A stretch of 64,000 nt of DNA from Alphaproteobacteria bacterium (GCA_020638555.1 JACKII010000006.1:248001-312000); one strand, 5' to 3'; counted from the first letter of the stretch, positions 8,852-17,130 are shown. Program-made: numbers and translations. Notes: generated by a model from the letters alone, not told the origin.

Positions 8852-9724
8852 TTGCCTGCTGCCCCGATCCATCATGTTCTCGTTTGCGGCTACGGCACCA
8901 TGGGCCGCGGTATCGTGACCCTGTTCACCCGCGGCGGCTTCCGCGTCTCGGTCCTGACCCGCGACCCGGCCAGGATCGCCGGCGACCTGCCGGAGGGCGC
9001 CACCGCCGGCGCCGACCTGCCGGCCGACGCGCCGGATCTGGTGATGGAGAACTACCCGGAGGACCTGGCCGCCAAGCAGGCGCTCTACGCCCGGCTGGAG
9101 GCGGCCTATGGCGGCCACCCGATCCTTTCCACCAACACATCCGGCCTGGACCTGACCGAGCTGGCGGCGCCGCTGGCGCACAAGGACCGCTTCATCGGCG
9201 TGCACTATCTGCAACCGCCGGACGCCTTCCCGCTGGCCGAGGCCACCCGCATCGCCGAGACCTCCGACGAGACCGTCGAGCGCATGGTGGCGGCGCTGAA
9301 GCGGGTGGGGCAGGACGCCGTGGTGCTGAACAAGCCCATTGTCGGCTTCCTGTTCAATCGCCTGCAACACGCCCTGCTGCACGAGGCCTATCACATGCTG
9401 GAAGAAGGCTGGGTGACGGCGGAGGATATCGACAAATACGGCCGCCTCGCCTTCGGGCCGCGCATGTGCGTGACCGGCATTATCGAGCAGAAGGACGTGG
9501 GCGGGCTGGACGTGAATGCCGCCTCGCAACGCTCCATCGTGCCGGCGCTGTATCACTCGGCCGAGCCGGTGCAACTGGTGCAGGACATGGCCGCCAGGGG
9601 CGAGCACGGCGTGAAGTCCGGCAAGGGCTTCTACGACTGGACCGGCGTCGACATGGCCGCCTACAAGGCCAGGGCGGCCGACAAGACGCGGCGCATCCTG
9701 GCCATCGTCCGCGAAGAGGATTGA
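8852..9724 (+). CDS. 3-hydroxyacyl-CoA dehydrogenase family protein
   Basis: A 290-residue NAD-dependent dehydrogenase with an N-terminal Rossmann motif (VCGYGTMGRGIV, about residues 11-22), the STNTSGLDLTEL segment and the FIGVHYLQPPDAFPL motif containing the catalytic histidine. The C-terminal helical domain carries the GKGFYDW ending typical of this family. The enzyme probably oxidises a 3-hydroxy acid or its CoA ester in the cytosol. The start is TTG at 8852, supported by GGGAGGT at 8841-8847 with a 4-nt spacer; no better-placed ATG exists. The M20 peptidase gene follows 13 bp downstream, indicating an operon. Confidence 0.85.
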   Translation: MPAAPIHHVLVCGYGTMGRGIVTLFTRGGFRVSVLTRDPARIAGDLPEGATAGADLPADAPDLVMENYPEDLAAKQALYARLEAAYGGHPILSTNTSGLDLTELAAPLAHKDRFIGVHYLQPPDAFPLAEATRIAETSDETVERMVAALKRVGQDAVVLNKPIVGFLFNRLQHALLHEAYHMLEEGWVTAEDIDKYGRLAFGPRMCVTGIIEQKDVGGLDVNAASQRSIVPALYHSAEPVQLVQDMAARGEHGVKSGKGFYDWTGVDMAAYKARAADKTRRILAIVREED

Positions 9725-9737
9725 GGAGACCCAACCC

Positions 9738-11183
9738 GTGACCGACGCGACCGATCCGACCGCCGAAACCGCTGAAACCGCCGAACCGACGGGAACCCGC
9801 GCCGACGCGATTGCCCAGGCGCAGGCCCTCGTGGACGACGGCGCCTTCGAGGACGTCATGGCCCGCTGGGTGGCCATCCCCTCCACCTTGCAGGAGGCAG
9901 ACAAGCGCGACGCGCTGACCCGCTATCTGAGCGAGGCCATCGTGCCGGCCATCGAGGCGCTGGGCTGCCATTGGGAGATCCACGAGAACCCGGACCCGGC
10001 GGGCGGCCCTTTCCTGATCGCCGAGCGATGGGAGGCCGCCGACCGGCCGACCGTGCTGCTCTATGGCCATGGCGACACGGTGCAGGGCCAGGACAACCGC
10101 TGGCGCGACGGGCTGGAGCCCTGGCAGACGGTGCGCGAGGGCGACCGGCTCTATGGCCGCGGCACCGCCGACAACAAGGGCCAGCACGCCATCAACCTGC
10201 TGGCGCTGCTGACCGTGCTGGAGGCGCGCGGCAGCCTGGGCTTCAACCTGCGCATCCTGATCGAGATGAGCGAGGAGGTCGGCTCGCGCGGCCTGCGCGA
10301 GTTTGCCGAGGCGCAGAAGGAGGCGCTGACCGCCGACGTGCTGATCGCCTCCGACGGGCCGCGGCTGAAGCCGGACCGGCCGACCATCTTCCTGGGCTCG
10401 CGCGGGGTGGCGACGTTCAAGCTCTCGATCACCGCCCGCGAGGGCGCGCACCATTCCGGCAACTGGGGCGGGCTGATCTCGAACCCGGCCATCCAGTTGC
10501 TGCACGCGGTCGGCAGCATTGTCGACCGTCGCGGCGCCATCCAGGTCGAGGGGTTGAAGCCGCCGCCGCTCTCCAACGCCGTGCGCGCAGCGATTGCGGA
10601 CTGCGAGGTCGACGGCGGCCCGGACGCGCCGCAGATCGACCCGGACTGGGGCGAGCCGGGCCTCACCCCCTGGGAACGGGTGTTCGGCTGGAACACGTTC
10701 GAGGTGATCGCCTTCGAGGCCGGCAATCCGGCCAACCCGGTCAACGCCGTGCCGGCCAGCGCCAGCGCGGTTTGCCAGATTCGCTTCATTGCCGGCTCGG
10801 ACCAGGCCGGGTTCGAGCAGGCGATCCGCGATCATCTGCAAGCCCAGGGTTTCGGCATGGTGACGGTCGAGTCCCTGCGCATGGCCATGGCCGCCACGCG
10901 CACCAGCCTGGACGACCCATGGGTGGAGCGTGCAGTGGCCTCGCTGGGTCAGACGCTGGGACAGCGGCCGGCGGTGCTGCCAAATTTGGGCGGCTCGATC
11001 CCCAACGACGTGTTCACTGACCTGCTGGGCATGCCGACCGTCTGGGTGCCGCATTCCTATGCCGGCTGCAGCCAGCACGCCCCGAACGAGCACCTGTTGC
11101 TGGCGGTCGCACGCGAGGGGCTGGGCATGATGGCCGGTCTCTATTGGGATATCGGCGAGGCGGACCCCCTGCCCGCCGCCTAG
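9738..11183 (+). CDS. M20 family metallopeptidase / deacylase
   Basis: A 481-residue zinc-dependent hydrolase of the M20/ArgE/DapE group. Metal and catalytic motifs are visible: YGHGDTVQGQD (first ligand and catalytic Asp, about residues 110-120), GRGTADNKGQ (bridging Asp), MSEEVGSRGL (catalytic Glu and ligand), ASDGPR and GAHHSGNWGG in the dimerisation domain. It likely cleaves an amide bond in a dipeptide, N-acyl amino acid or carbamoyl compound. The start is GTG at 9738 with GAGGAG about 9 nt upstream. The first 20 or so residues are acidic and Thr/Glu-rich, not a signal peptide. It forms a two-gene operon with the preceding dehydrogenase. Confidence 0.87.
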   Translation: MTDATDPTAETAETAEPTGTRADAIAQAQALVDDGAFEDVMARWVAIPSTLQEADKRDALTRYLSEAIVPAIEALGCHWEIHENPDPAGGPFLIAERWEAADRPTVLLYGHGDTVQGQDNRWRDGLEPWQTVREGDRLYGRGTADNKGQHAINLLALLTVLEARGSLGFNLRILIEMSEEVGSRGLREFAEAQKEALTADVLIASDGPRLKPDRPTIFLGSRGVATFKLSITAREGAHHSGNWGGLISNPAIQLLHAVGSIVDRRGAIQVEGLKPPPLSNAVRAAIADCEVDGGPDAPQIDPDWGEPGLTPWERVFGWNTFEVIAFEAGNPANPVNAVPASASAVCQIRFIAGSDQAGFEQAIRDHLQAQGFGMVTVESLRMAMAATRTSLDDPWVERAVASLGQTLGQRPAVLPNLGGSIPNDVFTDLLGMPTVWVPHSYAGCSQHAPNEHLLLAVAREGLGMMAGLYWDIGEADPLPAA

Positions 11184-11213
11184 GCTCACCGCGGCGATAT
11201 CCGATGCACTCGG

Positions 11214-11642
11214 TCAACGGTCCGAGGCATTGAGCACGTCCAGGACGGGACAGGACGGCGCGCCATCGCCGCCGCATTGAGACACGGTTTCCGACAGGAG
11301 TCGCTCCAGCCGCATCAAGTCCGCGATCTTCGACCGGACGCTGTCCAAATGGGCACGGGCGATGCTTTCCACCTCGGCGCACGACGTATCGTCCGGCTCT
11401 GCCAGGCGAAGGAGGGTGCGAATATCGGCGATCGGGAAGCCCAGTTCTCGGCCGCGCCGAATGAATGCCAGCACTTGGACATGGCTTTCGGCATAGCTGC
11501 GTCTGCCGCTTGGCGTTCGAGGTGGCGGCGGCAGCAGGTCGATGCGCTCGTAATAGCGGATCGTCTCGATATTGACCCCCGTTCGCTTGGCGAGTTCGCC
11601 AATCGTCAGGCCGTCCGCTCTCGAAGATGTGAACATCGGCAT
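11214..11642 (-). CDS. merR: mercury-responsive transcriptional regulator MerR
   Basis: A 142-residue MerR-family regulator. The winged helix-turn-helix (IGELAKRTGVNIETIRYYER, about residues 14-33) is followed by the dimerisation helix. Three cysteines at about positions 88, 123 and 131 match the Hg(II)-binding triad of characterised MerR proteins: the first two are 35 residues apart as in Tn501 MerR, and the last two lie in QCGGDGAPSCPVLD. It is divergent from merT, and its start codon is 51 bp from that of merT, so it should bind the intervening dyad and act as repressor and mercury-dependent activator. Confidence in mercury specificity comes from the triad and from the merTP neighbours. 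Confidence 0.92.
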   Translation of the reverse strand: MPMFTSSRADGLTIGELAKRTGVNIETIRYYERIDLLPPPPRTPSGRRSYAESHVQVLAFIRRGRELGFPIADIRTLLRLAEPDDTSCAEVESIARAHLDSVRSKIADLMRLERLLSETVSQCGGDGAPSCPVLDVLNASDR

Positions 11643-11655
11643 CGCCGTTCGATCC

Positions 11656-11686
11656 TTGCTTCTGTAGTCGCTACAGGATGCAGGTT
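11656..11686 (+). promoter_or_regulatory. MerR operator within the merT promoter
   Basis: A -35-like TTGCTT (11656-11661) is followed by a perfect dyad CTGTAG-TCG-CTACAG (11662-11676) and then by CAGGTT at 11681-11686. This gives a 19-bp spacer, the over-long spacing typical of MerR-activated promoters. The layout matches classic mer promoters, where the dyad begins directly after the -35 element. The predicted transcription start falls almost at the merT ATG. Confidence 0.8.
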
Positions 11687-11693
11687 GCCCGGC

Positions 11694-12083
11694 ATGACGA
11701 TCAAGACACTTCCACCATCCAGTGCCGATCGGCCAACCGGGCAGAGGGTTTCCCTGGCCGCTGGTCTGGTCGGTGCCTTCGCGGCAACTGCTTGCTGCAT
11801 CGTCCCGCTTGCGTTGTTCATGCTCGGTCTGAGCGGAGCATGGATCGGCAATCTCACCGTCCTTGCGCCCTACCAGCCATACATCCTGGCCTTCACCGCC
11901 GTTTGTCTCGCATACGGCTATTGGCTGGTCTATCGCACCCGCCGACGGGCCTGCGCGGATGGCGACCTGTGCGCTCGCCCCCTCCCGAACCGTCTGGTGC
12001 TCTCGGGGCTGGTGCTTGCAACCGTGTTAACGGTCGCAGCGGTCGCGTTTGATTTCGTTGCCCCCATCCTTCTGGCCCCCTGA
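11694..12083 (+). CDS. merT: mercuric transport protein MerT
   Basis: A 129-residue inner-membrane protein with three predicted membrane segments (about residues 18-38, 50-74 and 100-125). The cysteine pair in the first segment (TACCIVP) and a second pair in the cytoplasmic loop (RACADGDLC) are the Hg(II) relay residues of MerT. It carries Hg(II) from MerP into the cytoplasm. The start is the ATG at 11694; the predicted transcription start lies within a base or two of it, and no Shine-Dalgarno is visible. merP follows after 16 bp. Confidence 0.88.
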   Translation: MTIKTLPPSSADRPTGQRVSLAAGLVGAFAATACCIVPLALFMLGLSGAWIGNLTVLAPYQPYILAFTAVCLAYGYWLVYRTRRRACADGDLCARPLPNRLVLSGLVLATVLTVAAVAFDFVAPILLAP

Positions 12084-12099
12084 GACTTGGAGAACACCG

Positions 12100-12381
12100 A
12101 TGCGTGCCCTCTGGACGGCCGTCTTCACCGCCACCGCGTTGTTCGGCTCGCTAGCGCATGCGGCTGAGCGCACCGTGATCCTCGCGGTCGACAACATGTA
12201 TTGCGCTGCCTGCCCGCATATCGTCTCGACGAGTCTGTACCGCATCGACGGTGTCGCAGTCGTCGCCATCTCCAACGCGGACAAGACCGCGACCGTCACC
12301 TTCGACGATGCCCGGGCGAGCGTCGCCGATCTCATCAAGGCGACGACCGATGCCGGCTACCCGTCCAAGGTGCGGCCCTGA
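12100..12381 (+). CDS. merP: periplasmic mercury-binding protein MerP
   Basis: A 93-residue precursor with a signal peptide (about residues 1-20, ending AHA) and a heavy-metal-associated fold. The metal motif is NMYCAACPHI, the equivalent of GMTCxxC in MerP. It should bind Hg(II) in the periplasm and hand it to MerT. GGAG about 9 nt upstream supports the ATG at 12100. It is the second gene of the mer operon and is followed after 4 bp by the GDCCVxC gene. Confidence 0.88.
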   Translation: MRALWTAVFTATALFGSLAHAAERTVILAVDNMYCAACPHIVSTSLYRIDGVAVVAISNADKTATVTFDDARASVADLIKATTDAGYPSKVRP

Positions 12382-12385
12382 TCCA

Positions 12386-12613
12386 ATGGCGCAGACGATC
12401 AAGCGGGAATCGACCCTGACATGTCCCGATTGCGGACACAGGGAAACCGAAACCATGCCAACCGACTCCTGCCAGTGGTTCTATCGCTGCAATGGCTGTG
12501 GCACCGTTTTGAAACCGAAGGCGGGAGATTGCTGCGTCTTCTGTTCTTACGGAACGGTTCCCTGTCCGCCCATCCAGACAGGCGATTGCTGCGCCGGCGG
12601 AGAGTCCGCATGA
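12386..12613 (+). CDS. GDCCVxC domain-containing protein of the mer operon
   Basis: A 75-residue cysteine-rich protein. It has a CPDCGH zinc-ribbon-like pair at about residues 13-18, a CNGC pair in the middle, then the family motif GDCCVFCSYGT followed by CPPIQ and a final GDCC. Such small proteins recur in mercury operons; some relatives are annotated as selenoproteins. Here the motif uses cysteine codons and no in-frame UGA is needed. Its role is not established; a cytoplasmic Hg(II) carrier or buffer next to MerT is a reasonable inference. The start is the ATG at 12386, 4 bp after merP. No merA follows: the next gene is a histidine kinase. Confidence 0.8.
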   Translation: MAQTIKRESTLTCPDCGHRETETMPTDSCQWFYRCNGCGTVLKPKAGDCCVFCSYGTVPCPPIQTGDCCAGGESA

Positions 12614-12765
12614 AGCGCGCGTTAATGAAACCGCAATCCTTCCGCACCTAAGATAGCGCCTTGAAAACAGGGCACGGCAATCCTGCGATTGATCGTCCGA
12701 ACCGAGGGTGCGTCATGGTGAGTTGGAGTGAACTGATCCTGCCGGATGCGGTGGGAGAGCCGAAT

Positions 12766-13890
12766 ATGGACACCTATCGTCCCGATTGCGGCGCCAATCC
12801 CTGGGCGGTTCTGGAGGGGCTCGACCTCGGTCTGGCGCTCTGGAGCCCGGATGGCGTTCTGCTGCGGTGCAACGCCCTCTTCGTCGACCTGCTGGGCCAG
12901 CGCAACGAGGTTTGCCGGCCCGGCGCCTCGCTTCAGCAGGTTCTGATGCTCGCCGGCCTGCGCCAGGCCGGCAGTCGCCAGGCGTCCGCGTGGATCGAGC
13001 AGATGCTGACCGCGCACCGCAAGGGCGGCGAGGTCGAATGGCGCGGCAAGGACGGCCAGTGGTGGCAGGCCCTGTTCACCCGCCTTCCCGACGGCAAGCG
13101 GCTGTGTCGGGTGCTGAACGTCTCGAACCAGAAGCGGCTGGAGCAGGAAGTCCGCCATCTGGGGGAGATTTCGGAGCGCGAGGCGCCGCTGGCGCGCGGC
13201 CTGGCGCATATGGGTCATGAATTGCGCACGCCGCTGAACGCGATCCTCGGCTTTTCCGATCTGATCCGCTCGGAGGCCATCGGCCCGCTCGGCAATCCCA
13301 GCTATGCCGACTACGCCAACGACATCCACGACAGCGGCCAGGTGCTGCTGAGCGCAGTCGACCGGATCGCGCTTTTGGTGAAGCTGGAAGCCGGGCTGGT
13401 GCGGCCGCAATCCGAAACGGTCACGGCGGCGGTGCTGATTGCCATGGCGGTGGAAACCGTGGAGCCGCTGGCCGCTGCCGCGGGCGTGGTGCTGGAGTTC
13501 GCCGGCGACGACGACTCGGAAACCACGCTGTTCGTCGACCGCTTTCTGGTGTCGAGCGCATTGACGTATCTGCTGGAGAATGCCGTTGCGGCGACCGATG
13601 CGCCGGGTCGCGTCGGACTGCACTGCCGGCGGACGGCAGAGGGCGGGCTTGCCTTCGAGGTGCGCGACCGGGGCCGCGGCATTGAGCCGGAGGCCCTGGC
13701 CGCCATCCGCGAGCCGTTCGTTCGCTTCGACAGCGCCAACCCGCAATGCCCGGCGGGCGTCGGCATGGGATTGCCGGTTGCCGACCGCATGGCGCAATTG
13801 TTGGGCTGCGACATCGCGCTGGAGAGCGCGCCCCAAGCGGGCACCCTCGCGCGCCTGACCGTGCCGGCGGACCGGGTGGTGGCGGCGTAA
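12766..13890 (+). CDS. PAS-domain sensor histidine kinase
   Basis: A 374-residue soluble kinase. An N-terminal PAS-like domain (about residues 10-120) is followed by a HisKA dimerisation domain with the phospho-acceptor in GHELRTPLNAILGFSDL and a HATPase domain with an N-box (YLLENAV), a G1 box (RDRGRGI) and a C-terminal G2-like GVGMGLPVA. No membrane segment is visible, so it senses a cytoplasmic signal. No response regulator is adjacent. Several in-frame starts exist (12661, 12715); GGGAGA at 12753-12758 favours the ATG at 12766. It follows the mer genes by about 150 bp, but nothing links it to mercury. Confidence 0.83.
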   Translation: MDTYRPDCGANPWAVLEGLDLGLALWSPDGVLLRCNALFVDLLGQRNEVCRPGASLQQVLMLAGLRQAGSRQASAWIEQMLTAHRKGGEVEWRGKDGQWWQALFTRLPDGKRLCRVLNVSNQKRLEQEVRHLGEISEREAPLARGLAHMGHELRTPLNAILGFSDLIRSEAIGPLGNPSYADYANDIHDSGQVLLSAVDRIALLVKLEAGLVRPQSETVTAAVLIAMAVETVEPLAAAAGVVLEFAGDDDSETTLFVDRFLVSSALTYLLENAVAATDAPGRVGLHCRRTAEGGLAFEVRDRGRGIEPEALAAIREPFVRFDSANPQCPAGVGMGLPVADRMAQLLGCDIALESAPQAGTLARLTVPADRVVAA

Positions 13891-13902
13891 GATCGCCGGC
13901 GT

Positions 13903-14021
13903 ATCCCGGCCGCCGCGGAGCGACGGGCCGGGACCGGTGTCCTCGTGCGAACACCCATGGCGGCGGTGTTCGCACGAAGACACCGGCACCGGATGGCGGC
14001 TCCGCCGCCTCCGGGGAACAC
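13903..14021 (+). repeat. long nested palindromic repeat, family A, copy 1
   Basis: About 119 bp between convergent genes (histidine kinase and alcohol dehydrogenase). Outer arms CCGGTGTC...GACACCGG enclose an inner hairpin GCGAACAC...GTGTTCGC, and the ends are TCCCGG and CCGGGGAACA. Three further copies occur at 18786-18906 (inverted), 29859-29977 and 30016-30134. Confidence 0.85.
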
Positions 14022-14089
14022 GTGCGGCGCGCTCCAACGCAAACGCCCCGGCACGAAGACCGGGGCGCGCGCAGTGGGAGGGGCGTGCG

Positions 14090-15190
14090 TCAGTTGAACT
14101 TGGTCACGCCGAAGTCGATGACCGAGCGGACCACGCGGCCTTCCTTCATCGCCGTGAAGCCCTCGTTGATTTCCTCCAGCTTGATGTGGTTGGAAATCCA
14201 GTCGTCGAGTTGCAGGCGGCCGTTCATGTAGAGCTCGACCAGGTTGGTCATGTCGGTGCGGAAGCGGTTGGAGCCCATGGACGAGCCCTGGATCTTGCGC
14301 TCGCGCAGGAAGTCGGCGCCGTGGATTTCCAGCTTCTGGCCGAACGGCACCATGCCGACAATCGTCGCCGTGCCGCCGATGGCCAGCATTTCGAACGCCT
14401 GCTCCGCCGTGCGCTTGGTGCCGAGGCATTCGATGGCATGGTCGACGCCGCCGCTGGTGAGATCCAGGATCTGCTGCACCGGGTCGCCGTCCCTGGGGTT
14501 GACGAGGTCGGTCGCGCCCAGTTTCGCCGCCAGTTGCAGCTTGACCGGGTTGGTGTCGACCGCGATCACCCGGCTCGCACCTGCGATATGGGCGCCGTGC
14601 AGGGCCGCCATGCCGACGCCGCCGCAGCCGATGATCGCCACGGAATCGTTGAAGCGGACCTTGGCCGAATTCACCGCCGCGCCGAAGCCGGTGATGACGC
14701 CGCAGCCGATCAGCGCGCCACGGTCGAGCGGCATATCCTTGCGCACCTTCACCACCGCATTCTCGTGCAGCAGCATCTGCTCCGCATAGGACGAGAGGTT
14801 GGTGAAGTTGTTCAGCTTCTCCGGGCGGTCCCAGATATATTTCTCGGCCTGTCCCGGCGGCTCCTTGACCGCGGTGTTGAGGCAGAGATTCGGCCGGCCG
14901 GCGGTGCAGTTCTTGCAGGTGCCGCAGAACACGCTGAGGCAGGTGATGACATGGTCGCCCGGCTGCACATAGGTCACTTCGGAGCCCACGGCCTCGATCA
15001 CGCCGGCGCTCTCATGGCCGAGGATCACCGGCATCGGATGCGGATATAGGCCTTCGATAAAGTGCAGGTCGGAGTGGCAGAGACCGGCGGCGGCGGTGCG
15101 CACCACCACCTCGTGCGGGCCGGGATCGCGAACCTTCACTTCGCAGATTTCGAGCGGCTTGTGCGGCTCGAACAGCACGGCGGCTTTCAT
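14090..15190 (-). CDS. zinc-dependent alcohol dehydrogenase (MDR family)
   Basis: A 366-residue medium-chain dehydrogenase. Catalytic zinc ligands are seen in GLCHSDLH (about residues 37-44) and GHES; the structural zinc site is the four-cysteine lobe FCGTCKNCTAGRPNLC (about residues 89-104). The NAD-binding motif is IGCGGVGMAAL. It resembles the class-III/NDMA-dependent branch of alcohol dehydrogenases. The oxidised alcohol is not predictable. It lies 76 bp downstream of the SDR and crotonase genes on the same strand, so a three-gene catabolic unit is possible. Confidence 0.88.
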   Translation of the reverse strand: MKAAVLFEPHKPLEICEVKVRDPGPHEVVVRTAAAGLCHSDLHFIEGLYPHPMPVILGHESAGVIEAVGSEVTYVQPGDHVITCLSVFCGTCKNCTAGRPNLCLNTAVKEPPGQAEKYIWDRPEKLNNFTNLSSYAEQMLLHENAVVKVRKDMPLDRGALIGCGVITGFGAAVNSAKVRFNDSVAIIGCGGVGMAALHGAHIAGASRVIAVDTNPVKLQLAAKLGATDLVNPRDGDPVQQILDLTSGGVDHAIECLGTKRTAEQAFEMLAIGGTATIVGMVPFGQKLEIHGADFLRERKIQGSSMGSNRFRTDMTNLVELYMNGRLQLDDWISNHIKLEEINEGFTAMKEGRVVRSVIDFGVTKFN

Positions 15191-15265
15191 GGGCTTTCCT
15201 CGTTTCGATTGGCGGTAAAGAGCCAGCGGGGACTATCGCACAGCCCCCGCCCGAGGTCCAAGAGG

Positions 15266-16102
15266 CTAGTGGATCATGCCGCCGTCGATCAGGATCACCC
15301 GGCCGGTGACGTAGGCGGATAGGTCTGTGGTCAGGAACTCCACCACGCCGGCGCAATCGTCGATCGTGCCTTCGCGCCGCAATGCCACCCGCTCTTCTGC
15401 CATGGCCGAGCGGTCGCCGAGGCGGCCGGTGCGGACAATGCCGGGCGCGATGGCATTTACATTGATGTTGAACGGCCCCAGCTCCTGCGCCAGCGCCCGC
15501 GTGTAATGGATGATCGCGGCCTTGGCGGTGCCATAGGGGTGATAGGCGCCGCGCGCGTCGACGCCGGCGGTCGACGAGACCGTGACGATGCGGCCGCCGC
15601 CCGCCTGCTTCAGATACGGGGTCGCGGCCATGCAGGTGTACATGCAGGTCTTGACGTTGATGTCCATGACGCGGGTCAGCATTTCCTCCGGCGTGTCGGA
15701 GGGGGTGCCGGTGGTGACGTCGTCCAGCACCTGGTTCGCCCCCTCCCCGGCCTGCTTTTCGTCGGCGAAGAGGACGGTGCCGCCGCCGGCATTGGCGACG
15801 ACGATGTCAAGCCGGCCCATGCGCTCCGCCACCTGGGCCAGCGCTGCCTCGGTCGCCTTGCGGTCTGTCAGGTCGACCTCCAGCCCCATGGCGCGGACGC
15901 CCAGCGCCTCGCATTCGGCCATGACGGTGTCGGCGGTCAGCAGCGAGCGCTCGAACTCATAGACGTCGGCGCCGCGCAGATTGCGGTCGATGATGGCGAT
16001 GTCGGCACCCAGCTTGGCAAGGCGCAGCGCGTAGCCGCGGCCGAGGCCACGGGCGCCGCCGGTGATGAGGGCCACTTTGCCCGCGAGTTTCTTTTCGGTC
16101 AT
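15266..16102 (-). CDS. SDR family oxidoreductase
   Basis: A 278-residue short-chain dehydrogenase. Visible motifs are TGGARGLGRG (cofactor binding, about residues 15-24), NAGG (about 92-95), the catalytic Ser in VTVSSTAG, the YHPYGTAK active-site Tyr-Lys pair, and the C-terminal TGRVILIDGG. An insertion near residues 95-125 is longer than in minimal SDRs and resembles mycofactocin-type or coupled SDRs; that is a tentative comparison. The ATG at 16102 gives the MTEKKLAGKVALITG N-terminus. It starts 4 bp after the crotonase stop, so the two genes are translationally close. Confidence 0.88.
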   Translation of the reverse strand: MTEKKLAGKVALITGGARGLGRGYALRLAKLGADIAIIDRNLRGADVYEFERSLLTADTVMAECEALGVRAMGLEVDLTDRKATEAALAQVAERMGRLDIVVANAGGGTVLFADEKQAGEGANQVLDDVTTGTPSDTPEEMLTRVMDINVKTCMYTCMAATPYLKQAGGGRIVTVSSTAGVDARGAYHPYGTAKAAIIHYTRALAQELGPFNINVNAIAPGIVRTGRLGDRSAMAEERVALRREGTIDDCAGVVEFLTTDLSAYVTGRVILIDGGMIH

Positions 16103-16106
16103 GGGG

Positions 16107-16781
16107 TCAGGCTCCCAGGGCTGCGATACGGTCGAGTGTCGGTTGGCGGAGGCGCCGCTTGGTTTCGGCAAAGGCGGCGGGGTCGAGGGCGGCCAGGGCC
16201 TCGGCGGCCATGCGGACCCGGTCGTCGAACGCATCGGCCGTGGCCACCTGATCGAGATAGCCGACAGCGGCGGCCTCGTCCGGGCGGTAGAGCTGGGCGT
16301 AGACGATGGCGCGGGACAACTCGGTCGGCAACAGGCGGTCGCGGGCGAGCTCGATGCCGGCAATGGGCAGCGACAGGCCGATGCCGACCTCGTTCAGGCC
16401 GATGCGGAAGTCGCCGGCGAGGCCAATGCGCACATCGCCGGCGAACAGCAGCAGCGCGCCCATGGCGACGGCATGGCCGGTGACGGCAAAGACGATGGGC
16501 AGCGGCGAGAGATAGAGGCGCTTCAGCAAGGCCATGCCGGCGTCGCGCATTTGCGCCTTCAGCGCCTCGTCGTCGCCGCGGATGATCTTCAGGTCGAAGC
16601 CGCCGGAGAGCAGGCCGGGCCGGCCGCGGATGACGACGGCGCGGGCGCCCTCTTTGGCCGCGCGGTCCAGGCCGGCGTTCAGGGCCGCGCTCATGGCGGG
16701 GGCCATGGCATTGGCCTTGCCATCGTCCATGGCAAGCGTGGCGATGCCGTCCGCTAGGGTGTAGGCAACGGGAGAAGACAT
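16107..16781 (-). CDS. enoyl-CoA hydratase/isomerase family protein (crotonase fold)
   Basis: A 224-residue crotonase-superfamily protein. The oxyanion-hole segments are RGRPGLLSGGFDLK (about residues 56-69) and GHAVAMGA. A LNEVGIGL segment occupies the usual catalytic region, but assignment of the acid/base residue is uncertain. It is shorter than typical 260-residue hydratases. It probably acts on an acyl-CoA in fatty-acid or aromatic breakdown. The open frame runs to 16910, but AGGAG 4 nt before the ATG at 16781 and loss of homology upstream set the start. It is the first gene of a crotonase-SDR(-alcohol dehydrogenase) unit. Confidence 0.83.
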   Translation of the reverse strand: MSSPVAYTLADGIATLAMDDGKANAMAPAMSAALNAGLDRAAKEGARAVVIRGRPGLLSGGFDLKIIRGDDEALKAQMRDAGMALLKRLYLSPLPIVFAVTGHAVAMGALLLFAGDVRIGLAGDFRIGLNEVGIGLSLPIAGIELARDRLLPTELSRAIVYAQLYRPDEAAAVGYLDQVATADAFDDRVRMAAEALAALDPAAFAETKRRLRQPTLDRIAALGA

Positions 16782-17130
16782 AGGGCTCCTGGCTCCTGGT
16801 ACGAAAAACGGTCGGTTGCGCCAGTGTGGCCCGGCAGGGCGGAGATTGTTAAGCGGAATGCGCCGGCGCGGCCCAAAATGTTCCGGTGCTCCACAAGGAA
16901 AGTACCGCATTTCAGGCTATTGGGCGGGCTGTGGGCCGGGAAATCGGCAGACTACGGCTTTTCCGCCGGCGAGGCTCGGTTGCACCGGCAATGCCGCCTC
17001 CGGTTCGCGGTTACAGCCAATGCTTGTATCGCGGAGCGATCTTGCGCATTAGAATGCCCGCAAATACCGATCGGGCCATAAATATGGCATGCGCGACCGC
17101 AAATGCGGCCCCCTGCGGTCGCAGCAGAGA
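16782..17130. other. divergent intergenic region, crotonase / TPR gene
   Basis: No gene is recognised. The region should hold promoters for both flanking genes. Close to the TPR gene, GCGACCGCA (17093-17101) and TGCGGTCGC (17114-17122) form a 9-bp hairpin just upstream of the start codons, which could affect translation or bind a regulator. Short open frames here have no family resemblance. Confidence 0.4.

Noticed and set aside
12386..12613. Selenocysteine in the GDCCVxC protein
   Set aside because: All motif positions use cysteine codons, the terminating TGA is the natural end, and no SECIS-like hairpin was noted.
16107..16910. Longer start for the crotonase gene at 16910
   Set aside because: The extra 43 residues show no homology and no ribosome binding site; AGGAG precedes the ATG at 16781.
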